From Sphingopyxis sp. MSC1_008 (GTDB lineage: Bacteria > Pseudomonadota > Alphaproteobacteria > Sphingomonadales > Sphingomonadaceae): DNA of 64,000 nt. A program made the translations under genes and the position numbers. The stretch's first letter is position 1. Every line of letters begins with the position of its first letter. The notes beneath the pieces were generated by a model that was not told the DNA's origin, ran no database searches, and saw only the letters and a program-made list of their open reading frames with translations. The stretch is taken from assembly GCF_023197165.1 (NCBI RefSeq), contig NZ_JALPRD010000007.1, forward strand, positions 124,001 through 188,000, in the 5' to 3' direction. Positions 7,972-16,681 of this stretch are shown piece by piece.

Positions 7972-8259
7972 ATGCAATTTCGTCCGCTGCACGACCGCGT
8001 GCTTGTTCGCCGTATCGAAGCCGAAGAAAAGACGGCTGGCGGCATCATCATCCCCGACACCGCCAAGGAAAAGCCGCAGGAAGGCGAAGTCGTCTCGGTC
8101 GGCACCGGCACCCGCGCCGATGACGGCAAGGTGACCCCGCTCGACGTCAAGGCTGGCGACCGCATCCTGTTCGGCAAATGGTCGGGCACCGAAGTCAAGG
8201 TCGACGGCGAAGAGCTGCTGATCATGAAGGAATCGGACATCCTCGGCGTCATCGCCTGA
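7972..8259 (+). CDS. groES: Co-chaperonin GroES
   Basis: A 95-residue heptameric lid that caps GroEL and encloses folding clients. The start [10 protein letters not shown] follows a strong GGAGGG at 7960-7965; an upstream in-frame ATG at 7933 lies inside the CIRCE element and is rejected. The mobile loop region with [17 protein letters not shown] (about 19-35) and the C-terminal DILGVIA are standard. It is the first gene of the groESL operon, 63 bases before groEL, under CIRCE/HrcA control. Confidence 0.99.
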   Translation: MQFRPLHDRVLVRRIEAEEKTAGGIIIPDTAKEKPQEGEVVSVGTGTRADDGKVTPLDVKAGDRILFGKWSGTEVKVDGEELLIMKESDILGVIA

Positions 8260-8283
8260 GCGATTTCATCAAATCACGAGTAA

Positions 8284-9966
<1,683 letters not shown>

Positions 9967-9997
9967 GTCCGTACCGTTCGGCACTCAGCCAATGAAA

Positions 9998-10035
9998 AGA
10001 GGGCCGGGGGAGAAATCCTCCGGCCCTTTTTCTTT
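9998..10035 (+). terminator. Intrinsic terminator of groESL
   Basis: GGGCCGG at 10001-10007 pairs with CCGGCCC at 10020-10026, with extra imperfect pairs in the loop. The run TTTTTCTTT follows at once. It lies 32 bases after the groEL stop. Confidence 0.92.
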
Positions 10036-10051
10036 GCGCTTTTCTTCCGTC

Positions 10052-10124
10052 GTCACCCCGGACTTGATCCGGGGTCCCGCTTTTGACGTCGCGGAGCGGG
10101 ACCCCGGATCAAGTCCGGGGTGAC
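10052..10124. repeat. Perfect 29-bp inverted repeat
   Basis: Two fully complementary 29-base arms, 10052-10080 (GTCACCCCGGACTTGATCCG then GGGTCCCGC) and 10096-10124, separated by 15 bases. This is the common sphingomonad extragenic dyad with a CCGGACTTGATCCGG core. It lies just past the groEL terminator and carries no gene. Confidence 0.92.
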
Positions 10125-10180
10125 GAAATAGGGGAGGGGGCCATTGCCAGCGTACGTGGACGCGCATAGCTAGGGCAGCG

Positions 10181-10948
10181 ATGATGTTCATCCTCGCTCT
10201 CGCCCTGCTCGCCGATCCTCCGGCCGCAGCAACGCCCGCGCCGCGGCCAATCGAACGTTGTGGATATCGCATCGTCGAAACCTTCCCGCACGATGCCACC
10301 AGCTTCACCCAGGGGTTGTTCTGGGACGAGGGGCATCTTTACGAAGCCACCGGCCAATACGGCCAGTCGCGCGTGGCACGCCTCGACCTCAAGACCGGCA
10401 AGGCGCTGGCGCAGACAAAGCTGTCGGCGGACCAGTTCGGCGAGGGCATCACGCGCTGGGGCGACCAGATCATCGGCGTGACGTGGCAGGGCGGCGCTGG
10501 CAATCGCTGGTCGATCAAGGATCTGAAGCCCGCCGGCACTTTCAAATATGAAGGCGAGGGCTGGGGCCTGACGATGGTCGAGGGCAGCCTGGTGCTCAGT
10601 GACGGCACGACCGAGCTTCGCTTTTTCGATCCCGCGACGATGAAGGAGCAGAAGCGCGTCACGGTGCGCTTCGGCGGCCGGCCGATCTCGATGATCAACG
10701 AGCTCGAGACGATCGACGGTCAGATCTGGGCGAATATCTGGATGACCGACTTCATCGTCCGTATCGATCCCGCGACCGGCAATGTCGTCTCGCTCGTCGA
10801 CCTGACGGGGCTCAAGGCCGATGCGGGTGTCAGCGGGACCGACAGCGTACTCAACGGCATCGCGTGGGATGCGAAAAACAAGCGCTTGTTCGTCACCGGC
10901 AAATATTGGCCGAAACTATACGAAATCGCGCTCGCGGGCTGCCGTTAG
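10181..10948 (+). CDS. Secreted glutaminyl-peptide cyclotransferase (plant-type)
   Basis: A 255-residue protein with an N-terminal hydrophobic signal ending near the Ala/Pro-rich AAATPAPRP. It matches the five-bladed beta-propeller glutaminyl cyclase family (papaya type): YRIVETFPHDATSFTQGLFW, then LYEATGQYGQSRV, EGITRW, EGWGLT, LSDGT, INELETI, WANIWMTDFIVRID and NGIAWD near the end. The reaction converts N-terminal glutamine of peptides to pyroglutamate, probably in the periplasm. The end overlaps the convergent DJ-1 gene by 4 bases. No operon partner is visible. In bacteria these enzymes may protect exported proteins with N-terminal Gln; the targets here are unknown. Confidence 0.88.
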   Translation: MMFILALALLADPPAAATPAPRPIERCGYRIVETFPHDATSFTQGLFWDEGHLYEATGQYGQSRVARLDLKTGKALAQTKLSADQFGEGITRWGDQIIGVTWQGGAGNRWSIKDLKPAGTFKYEGEGWGLTMVEGSLVLSDGTTELRFFDPATMKEQKRVTVRFGGRPISMINELETIDGQIWANIWMTDFIVRIDPATGNVVSLVDLTGLKADAGVSGTDSVLNGIAWDAKNKRLFVTGKYWPKLYEIALAGCR

Positions 10949-11634
10949 CCGCCGGATAGCGCCGCCTCCATCCGCGCCGCGGCGGCGTCATAGACATGCT
11001 CTTTCAATCCCGCGGTGATCGCCTTGGGCGCGCGGTCGGGATGGCCGCCGGGGAAGGGCGGTGCGGGATCATATTCGATCGCGAGCTGGATCGCCTGCGC
11101 CACCGCGTCGCCGCGTAGCCGGGCGATGAGCGTCAGCGCGAAATCGAGCCCCGAGGTGACACCGCCGCTCGTCACGACATTGCCGTCCTCGACGACGCGC
11201 GCCTTGACCGTTTCGGCACCGACGAGCGGCAGCAGATGAGTATAGGCCCAGTGCGTCGTCGCGCGTCGGCCATCGAGCAGCCCGGCGCGGCCAAGCAGGA
11301 AGGCGCCGGTGCAGACGCTCGTCACCCACTGCGCGCCCGCAGCCTGGCTAGCGATGAAATCGATCGTTGCGGCATCGCCGAGTGCATCCGCCACGCCGTG
11401 CCCGCCGGGGATGCAGAGGATATCGGCCTGCGGTGCGCCCGCGAAATCATGCGTCGGCACGATCGCAAAGCCGCTGTCGGTCAGGATCGGATCGAGGGTC
11501 GCGGCGGCACCCGCGAGTGTCGCGCCGGGCATGCGCGAAAGCGCTTGCGCGGGGGCGGTAAAGTCGAGCTGGGTGATGCCGGGAAAAAGCAGAAAGACGA
11601 TGGTGGTGGAGGTGGTGCTGGGCGTATCGGTCAT
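10945..11634 (-). CDS. DJ-1/PfpI family protein, isonitrile-hydratase-like
   Basis: A 229-residue class I glutamine-amidotransferase-like fold. The nucleophile is Cys108 in TSVCTGAFLLGRAGLLDGRRATTHW, a pattern typical of the InhA (isocyanide hydratase) branch and of DJ-1 domains in AraC-type regulators. Asp24 in LDFTAP and Thr109 also fit InhA, whose catalytic residues include Asp17, Cys101 and Thr102. There is no C-terminal DNA-binding domain. Possible reactions are hydration of isonitriles to N-formamides or a glyoxalase/deglycase-type activity; sequence alone does not decide. It is single, convergent with the glutaminyl cyclase gene with a 4-base overlap. Confidence 0.82.
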   Translation of the reverse strand: MTDTPSTTSTTIVFLLFPGITQLDFTAPAQALSRMPGATLAGAAATLDPILTDSGFAIVPTHDFAGAPQADILCIPGGHGVADALGDAATIDFIASQAAGAQWVTSVCTGAFLLGRAGLLDGRRATTHWAYTHLLPLVGAETVKARVVEDGNVVTSGGVTSGLDFALTLIARLRGDAVAQAIQLAIEYDPAPPFPGGHPDRAPKAITAGLKEHVYDAAAARMEAALSGG

Positions 11635-11783
11635 GCGGATGTCCTTTGCGCTGGCAGTGGATCACCCAGGCGCGCGGCTCATGACGGCCTGCCGGCCTAC
11701 CCCGTTTCCCGATGGGATCCCATCTTCAGCGCCAGTCGCGGGGCGCGCTCAACCTAGCCCCTCGGTGCGGCGAGGGGAAGGCG

Positions 11784-11996
11784 CTATTTGTCGGCCTTCG
11801 CCGCGTCGTCCGCCGGCTTGCCCGGTTCGGCGGGCGGGGTGCTGTCGCGGCTTTCGAGCATTTCGGCGGCATCGTCGAGCGCTTTCGCCTCGCTGACGGT
11901 CACCCCGCCGGGGCCGGGCTCATTGTCGGTGCGGCTGCATCCCGTCGTCAGGATCAGCACCGCAACCGCAGCGCTCGTCATCCGAAGGTAGATCAT
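11784..11996 (-). CDS. Small lipoprotein
   Basis: A 70-residue protein with a type II signal peptide: hydrophobic core AAVAVLILTTG and lipidated Cys20. The mature part is about 50 residues, rich in Asp, Glu, Ala and Pro, with a short predicted helix (VSEAKALDDAAEMLESR). No domain is recognised. It is probably tethered to the inner or outer membrane. The ATG at 11996 is preferred over an upstream start because it gives a normal signal peptide. A GC-rich hairpin (11758-11777) follows the stop. Confidence 0.7.
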   Translation of the reverse strand: MIYLRMTSAAVAVLILTTGCSRTDNEPGPGGVTVSEAKALDDAAEMLESRDSTPPAEPGKPADDAAKADK

Positions 11997-12010
11997 CGCC
12001 TGTGCTCCAC

Positions 12011-12043
12011 GAAAAAGGGCTCCATCCACGGTGGATGGAGCCC
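12011..12043 (-). terminator. Intrinsic terminator for the 12073-12402 lipoprotein gene
   Basis: A perfect 13-bp stem, 12017-12029 with 12031-12043 (GGGCTCCATCCAC and complement). On the minus strand a run of five T follows (AAAAA at 12012-12016). It lies 29 bases past the lipoprotein stop codon. Confidence 0.88.
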
Positions 12044-12072
12044 CGATATCAGCCCGAAGGCGTGCCGACGAC

Positions 12073-12402
12073 TTACTTCTTGTCGTTGGCTTCGGCCTTC
12101 TTGGTTTCTTCGGCGATATTGTCGCCGGCTTTGTCGACGGCTTCGCCAGCGGCGTTCACGGTGCCTTCGACGGCGTTGCCGGCTTTGTCGGCGGCGGTGG
12201 CGGTCGCATCGGCGGCCTCGTCGGCGGCAGCAGCCGTTGCGTCGGCGGCGCCAGCGGCGGCATCGGCAGCGGCATCGCCAGCAGCGGCGGCGTCATCGGC
12301 GGCCGAAGTGGCGGTTTCCGAAGCGGCGTCCTGGGTCTTTTCCGAGCAGGCGGCGAGGCTGAAGGCCGCGGCGGCCATCGAGGCGATGATGATCTTGCGC
12401 AT
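12073..12402 (-). CDS. Alanine-rich helical lipoprotein (copy A)
   Basis: A 109-residue protein starting MRKIIIASMAAAAFSLAAC with lipidated Cys19. The mature chain is almost all Ala, Asp, Thr, Glu and Lys, in an irregular repeat of AADA/AAAD/ADEAADAT units with Asp or Glu every three to four residues, so it should form one long amphipathic helix. A charged tail (AEETKKAEANDKK) follows. The composition resembles Lpp-like or LEA-like helical proteins; no enzymatic domain is present. A very similar gene lies just upstream at 12583-12915 on the same strand, suggesting a tandem duplication. The ATG at 12402 follows an AGGAAT ribosome site. Function unknown; envelope stabilisation or stress protection is plausible. 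Confidence 0.75.
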   Translation of the reverse strand: MRKIIIASMAAAAFSLAACSEKTQDAASETATSAADDAAAAGDAAADAAAGAADATAAAADEAADATATAADKAGNAVEGTVNAAGEAVDKAGDNIAEETKKAEANDKK

Positions 12403-12506
12403 GATATTCCTTTCGAATGCAATGACCGGGCGGCCGGTCATGGGACTGAGAGTTAACGGCGGATCAGGGGCTTGGCAACTGCGCTGCTTGATACCTGTCC
12501 CGAATG

Positions 12507-12545
12507 AAAAAGGGGCCACAGGCGAACCGGCGACCCCCCTTTACC
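12507..12545 (-). terminator. Probable intrinsic terminator for the 12583-12915 lipoprotein gene
   Basis: On the minus strand GGGGTCGCCGG, a TTCG tetraloop and CCTGTGGCCCC form an imperfect hairpin followed by TTTTT. It lies between the two lipoprotein genes, so they may be separate transcripts. Confidence 0.7.
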
Positions 12546-12582
12546 TTTGGCATTTCTTCGGCCTGAAAGGCCGAAAAGACGC

Positions 12583-12915
12583 TTACTTCTTGGCTTCTTC
12601 CATCGCGCCCTTGGCAGCGTCGGCAGCTTCCTTGGCAGCGTCGGCAGCTTCGGTCGCCTTGTCGGCGGCGACAGCAGCGTCGCCCGAGGCAGCCGCATCG
12701 CCCGCGGCGTTGGCAGCGGCACCAGCTTCGCCAGCAGCAGCGGCGGTCGCGTCCGCAGCGCCTTCAGCCGCTTCCATCGCGCCATCAGCAGCGCCTTCGA
12801 CGGTCGCAGCTGCGTCTTCGGTTGCAGCAGCCGTGTCGTCGGCGGCCTTTTCGGCGCAAGCAGCGAGGCCCATCGAGGCGGCGAGGACGAGCGACAGAGT
12901 GATCGATTTCTTCAT
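12583..12915 (-). CDS. Alanine-rich helical lipoprotein (copy B)
   Basis: A 110-residue relative of the 12073-12402 product. The signal peptide MKKSITLSLVLAASMGLAAC ends at lipidated Cys20. The mature part is an alanine-rich repeat with acidic residues spaced three to four apart (ADDTAAATEDAAATVEGAADG, then EAAD and KEAADAAK units), ending in the basic EEAKK. It should form a continuous helix with an acidic stripe. Similar length, lipobox and composition point to duplication of copy A, although low complexity alone can mimic homology. The ATG at 12915 was chosen for the signal peptide. Confidence 0.75.
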   Translation of the reverse strand: MKKSITLSLVLAASMGLAACAEKAADDTAAATEDAAATVEGAADGAMEAAEGAADATAAAAGEAGAAANAAGDAAASGDAAVAADKATEAADAAKEAADAAKGAMEEAKK

Positions 12916-13108
12916 TTGGGAATACCCCTCTCGGTTTGAATTGACCGATCGGCACAGGAACTGATCGATCCCGAATTTTGCCAATCGCGCGCAGAATTAC
13001 CCCCTCGCCAAATGGCGCGCAACGCCCTTTTTTTGAGAGCCTGCCTGTTTCGTCGCAATTCGGCCCCGGCCGGGAGGTGCGCGGCGGAAATAGGGGTGCG
13101 GCGCTTGG

Positions 13109-13137
13109 TTGACCGGATATAAAGAAAGCTTTATATG
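13109..13137 (+). promoter_or_regulatory. Promoter of the SahR-metF-metH operon
   Basis: TTGACC (13109-13114), 17 bases, TATATG (13132-13137) is a near-consensus sigma-70 promoter. The -10 element ends only 7 bases before the ATG at 13145, so the transcript should start at or next to the start codon. No Shine-Dalgarno sequence is visible there. Confidence 0.72.
13117..13136 (+). promoter_or_regulatory. Palindromic operator overlapping the -10 element
   Basis: ATATAAAG, 4 bases, CTTTATAT is a perfect 8-bp inverted repeat spanning the promoter spacer and most of the -10 hexamer. Its placement suits binding of the adjacent ArsR-type regulator and autorepression. Binding is inferred. Confidence 0.75.
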
Positions 13138-13144
13138 TTGTTCC

Positions 13145-14131
13145 ATGAGCGAGCTGATCGACATTTTCCGCGCCCTCGCGGACCCGACGCGATTGCGAGT
13201 CGTCGCGCTTTTGCGCGAGATGGAGCTCGCGATCGGCGAATTGGCGGTCGTGCTCGATCAAAGCCAGCCGCGCGTGTCGCGCCATGTCCGTATCCTCGTC
13301 GACGCCGGGATCGTCGAGCGGCGACGCGAAGGAAGCTGGGTTTTCCTGCGCATTACGACCGGCGGACCGGTCGCCGGGATCATCGGGCAAGCCGAAAAAT
13401 GGCCCTTCTCTTCGCGCGAGACGCGCGTCATCGCGCATGATGCGCGGCGGCTGGCGGCGGTGCGCGACGAACGCGCCGCATCCGCCGAACGCTATTTCGC
13501 CGAACATGCCGCCGAATGGGACGCGATCCGCTCGCGCCACGTCGCCGAAAGCGAGGTCGAGGCCGCGATGCTGGCGATGATGCACAACCGCCGGCTCGGG
13601 CACCTGCTCGACATCGGCACCGGCACCGGCCGGATGGCCGAAATCTTCGCCCCGACCGCGCGCCACATCACCGCGCTCGATCGCAGCCCCGAAATGCTGC
13701 GCATCGCGCGCACCAAGCTGGCGGGGCAACCGGTTCCCGTCGACCTGCTCCAGGGCGACTTCCTGAATCTGCCGGTCGCCGACGCGAGCATCGACAGCAT
13801 CGTCATCCACCAGGCGCTGCATTTCGCGCACGAGCCCGACCGCGTGATCGCCGAGGCCAGCCGGGTGCTGCGCGGCGGCGGGCATTTGCTCGTCGTCGAT
13901 TTCGCGCCGCACGAGGACGAAGAGTTGCGCAATTTTGCCGCGCACGCGCGCCTCGGCTTTTCGGACGCGCAGATCCGCGGCTGGTTCGCGTCGGCAGGGC
14001 TGCTGCTGGAAAATACACAGGCGCTCGAAGGTGGGGAGCTGGCCGTGAAGCTGTGGCTCGGCCGCCGTCGCAGCGATGAAGATCAACCTCCCGCCAACGA
14101 AGGCGGACAAAGTAAAAGGCTTGCGGCATGA
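13145..14131 (+). CDS. sahR: ArsR-family regulator fused to SAM methyltransferase domain (SahR-like)
   Basis: A 328-residue fusion. Residues about 1-85 form an ArsR winged helix (IFRALADPTRLRVVALL, recognition helix QSQPRVSRHVRILVDAGIVERRREG). The metal-binding ELCVC-type motif of ArsR/SmtB sensors is absent. Residues about 150-300 form a class I methyltransferase fold with motif I LLDIGTGTGRMAEIF and a later ALDRSPEML. This architecture is that of SahR, which senses S-adenosylhomocysteine and represses methionine-cycle genes in Proteobacteria. The next genes are metF and metH, as expected for a SahR operon. The stop overlaps the metF start by 4 bases (ATGA). A palindrome sits on its own promoter. 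Whether the methyltransferase fold only binds ligand or is active is not known. Confidence 0.85.
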   Translation: MSELIDIFRALADPTRLRVVALLREMELAIGELAVVLDQSQPRVSRHVRILVDAGIVERRREGSWVFLRITTGGPVAGIIGQAEKWPFSSRETRVIAHDARRLAAVRDERAASAERYFAEHAAEWDAIRSRHVAESEVEAAMLAMMHNRRLGHLLDIGTGTGRMAEIFAPTARHITALDRSPEMLRIARTKLAGQPVPVDLLQGDFLNLPVADASIDSIVIHQALHFAHEPDRVIAEASRVLRGGGHLLVVDFAPHEDEELRNFAAHARLGFSDAQIRGWFASAGLLLENTQALEGGELAVKLWLGRRRSDEDQPPANEGGQSKRLAA

Positions 14132-15069
14132 CGTCGAATTTGAACTCGCTGGCGGAGGCGCGCCGCGCTGCGGCCTCGCCGCTGTTCGCCAATCTCGAAG
14201 GCGACATCGGCGTCAGCTTCGAATTTTTCCCGCCCAAGACCGAGAAGATGGAAGCGCAGCTGTGGGACACGTTCCGCACGCTCGAGCCGCTGGGGCCGAG
14301 CTTTGTGTCGGTCACCTATGGCGCGGGCGGCTCGACGCGCGAGCGCACCCACGCGACCGTCGCGCGCATCGCCGCCGAAAGCCGCGTCCCGCCCGCCGCG
14401 CACCTGACCTGTGTCGAGGCGTCGCGCGCCGAGATCGACGAGGTCGCGCACGCCTATTGGGATGCCGGGGTGCGCCATATCGTCGCGCTGCGCGGCGACG
14501 TCCCTGGCGGCGCGCCGTACCGCGCGCATCCCGATGGCTATGCCAATGCGATCGAACTCGTCGCGGGACTGAAGGCGATCGCGCCGTTCGACATTTCGGT
14601 CGCCGCTTACCCGGAGGTCCACCCCGACGCCGACTGCGCCGAGTCCGATCTCGATAACCTCAAGCGCAAGCTCGATGCGGGCGCGACGCGCGCGATCACG
14701 CAATTCTTCTTCTCGCCCGACAGCTTCCTGCGTTTCCGCGACGCGGCGGCCGCGGCGGGCATCACCGCGCCGATCATCCCCGGCATCCTGTCCGTGTCGA
14801 ACGTGTCGCAGACGCGGCGCATGGCCGACATGTGCGGCACCGCGATCCCCGGCTGGATGATCTCGCTATTCGAGGGGCTCGACGACCTGCCCGCGGCGCG
14901 CCAGCTCGTCGCCGCGACGATCGCCGCCGAAATGTGCCGCCGACTTTACGCGGGCGGGGTGCGCGATTTCCACTTCTACACGCTCAACCGTGCCGAACTG
15001 AGCTATGCCATCTGCCACCTGCTGGGCCTGCGCCCGGCGGCGGCGCCCGCGACGGAGAAAGCCGCATGA
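14128..15069 (+). CDS. metF: 5,10-methylenetetrahydrofolate reductase
   Basis: A 313-residue FAD-dependent TIM-barrel enzyme that reduces methylene-THF to 5-methyl-THF, the methyl donor for MetH. Family marks are SFEFFPPKTEKME near residue 30, the GAGGSTRERT loop (about 66-75), HLTCV (about 92), and LRGDVPGG (about 125). The late QFFFSPDSFLRF and PGILSVSNVSQ segments also fit. The start overlaps the regulator stop as ATGA and the end overlaps the metH part-1 start as ATGA, so all three are translationally coupled. Confidence 0.97.
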   Translation: MTSNLNSLAEARRAAASPLFANLEGDIGVSFEFFPPKTEKMEAQLWDTFRTLEPLGPSFVSVTYGAGGSTRERTHATVARIAAESRVPPAAHLTCVEASRAEIDEVAHAYWDAGVRHIVALRGDVPGGAPYRAHPDGYANAIELVAGLKAIAPFDISVAAYPEVHPDADCAESDLDNLKRKLDAGATRAITQFFFSPDSFLRFRDAAAAAGITAPIIPGILSVSNVSQTRRMADMCGTAIPGWMISLFEGLDDLPAARQLVAATIAAEMCRRLYAGGVRDFHFYTLNRAELSYAICHLLGLRPAAAPATEKAA

Positions 15070-16130
15070 CCGCCAATATAACCAGCAGCGCCCGCGAAGC
15101 CCTGCAGGCAGCGGCAAAGGAACGCATCCTGCTCACCGACGGCGGCTGGGGAACGCAGATCCAGCTCCGTAAACTGGTCGAGGCCGACTATGCCGGCGCG
15201 CTCGGGCTGTCGCACGACCAGAAGGGCAATAACGACATCCTCGCGCTGACGCGGCCCGATGTCGTCACCGCGATCGGCGAGGCCTATCTGGCGGCGGGGT
15301 CGGACATTGTGTCGACCAACACGTTCAGCGCCAACACGATCAGCCAGGCCGATTATGGCGCCGAGCATCTGGTCGCCGACATCAATCATGAAAGCGCGCG
15401 TCTCGGCCGCGAGGCCGCCGATCGCTATCAGGAGCGCGACGGCCGCCGCCGCTTCATCGCGGGCGCGGTCGGGCCGACGAACAAGACGCTGTCGCTGTCG
15501 CCCGACGTCAACAACCCGGGCTATCGCGAAATCGATTTCGACGAGCTCAAGAATGTCTATCTCGATCAGGTCGTTGCGCTCGCCGAAGGCGGCGCCGACT
15601 TCATCCTGATCGAGACGATCTTCGACACGCTCAACGCCAAGGCTGGGATCGCCGCGACGCTCGAAGCCGAAGCAAAGGTCGGGCGCGAACTGCCACTGAT
15701 GATTTCGATGACGCTGACCGACCTCAGTGGCCGCAACCTGTCGGGGCACACGGTCGAAGCCTTCTGGTACGCGGTACGTCATGCCAAGCCGCTGACGATC
15801 GGGCTTAACTGCTCGTTCGGCGCGTCGCAGCTTCGCCCGCATGTCCGGGTGCTGTCCGATATCGCCGACGCGCTGGTGATGGTTTACCCGAATGCAGGTC
15901 TGCCCAACGAACTCGGCGAATATGACGAGATGCCCGACACGACCGCGGGGCTCGTGCGCGAATGGGCCGAACATGGTCAGGTCAACATCCTCGGCGGCTG
16001 CTGCGGCTCGACACCCGCACATATCGCGGCGATGGCAAAGGCGGTTCAAGGCCTTGCCCCGCGGCACATTCCGGAGGTTCCCGTACGCACGCGCCTCGCG
16101 GGGCTCGAGCCCTTCACCATGGCGGCCTGA
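15066..16130 (+). CDS. metH: Methionine synthase, homocysteine-binding subunit (split MetH part 1)
   Basis: A 354-residue protein with only the N-terminal homocysteine S-methyltransferase barrel of cobalamin-dependent MetH. Zinc ligands are Cys249 in LNCSFGA and Cys312-Cys313 in GGCCGST; the N-terminal LLTDGGWGTQIQ is standard. The pterin, cobalamin and activation domains are in a separate gene at 16682. The split falls at the natural domain boundary and both parts are intact, so this is an evolved two-gene enzyme rather than a frameshift. It overlaps metF by 4 bases and is followed 4 bases later by a GNAT gene. Confidence 0.95.
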   Translation: MTANITSSAREALQAAAKERILLTDGGWGTQIQLRKLVEADYAGALGLSHDQKGNNDILALTRPDVVTAIGEAYLAAGSDIVSTNTFSANTISQADYGAEHLVADINHESARLGREAADRYQERDGRRRFIAGAVGPTNKTLSLSPDVNNPGYREIDFDELKNVYLDQVVALAEGGADFILIETIFDTLNAKAGIAATLEAEAKVGRELPLMISMTLTDLSGRNLSGHTVEAFWYAVRHAKPLTIGLNCSFGASQLRPHVRVLSDIADALVMVYPNAGLPNELGEYDEMPDTTAGLVREWAEHGQVNILGGCCGSTPAHIAAMAKAVQGLAPRHIPEVPVRTRLAGLEPFTMAA

Positions 16131-16134
16131 ATCG

Positions 16135-16659
16135 ATGAACGACAATCCGACTTGGACGATCCGGGAAGCCGGAGCGGATAACGCGTCGGCGCTCGCGCTG
16201 ATCGGTGCGGCGACCTTTCTTGAAACCTTCGCGGGCATCCTCGATGGCGATGCGATCGTCGGCCATTGCGCTGCCCAGCACACCGAAGCGGCCTATCAGG
16301 CCTATCTCGCGGACGGGGGCCGGGCATGGATCGCCGAGGCACAGCCCGGCGGCGCGCCGATCGGTTTCGCGCTCGTCGGCAAGCCCGACCTCGCCGCGGC
16401 GCTCGAAGGCGATATCGAGTTGAAGCGCATCTATTCGCTGTCGCGGTTCCACGGCACGGGTCTCGGCGCGGCGTTGATGAAACAGGCGCTGGAGGCGGCG
16501 AACGGCTATCGCCGCCTGCTTCTCGGCGTCTACGCCGGCAACCAACGCGCGCTCGCCTTCTACCGCAAACAGGGGTTCGCCGACCTCGGCACGCGCCAAT
16601 TCAATGTCGGCGGCAAGCTCTACGACGATCTCGTCCTCGCCCGGCCGCTCGCCGCCTAA
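16135..16659 (+). CDS. GNAT-family N-acetyltransferase
   Basis: A 174-residue single-domain GNAT fold. Motif A (acetyl-CoA pyrophosphate loop) reads [18 protein letters not shown] (about 102-119), followed by [19 protein letters not shown], a strand-helix pattern of RimI/PhnO-like enzymes. The substrate cannot be predicted. It starts 4 bases after metH part 1 and ends 22 bases before metH part 2, in the same direction, so it is part of the methionine operon. It may acetylate a small amine or protein linked to methyl-group metabolism, but that is speculation from position alone. Confidence 0.88.
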   Translation: MNDNPTWTIREAGADNASALALIGAATFLETFAGILDGDAIVGHCAAQHTEAAYQAYLADGGRAWIAEAQPGGAPIGFALVGKPDLAAALEGDIELKRIYSLSRFHGTGLGAALMKQALEAANGYRRLLLGVYAGNQRALAFYRKQGFADLGTRQFNVGGKLYDDLVLARPLAA

Positions 16660-16681
16660 TATTCAGTTTCAGGATTATCCG

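Noticed and set aside
13017..13144. Cobalamin or SAM riboswitch before the methionine operon
   Set aside because: No B12 box or SAM-II-like fold was seen, and the predicted transcript starts at the start codon, leaving no room for a leader.
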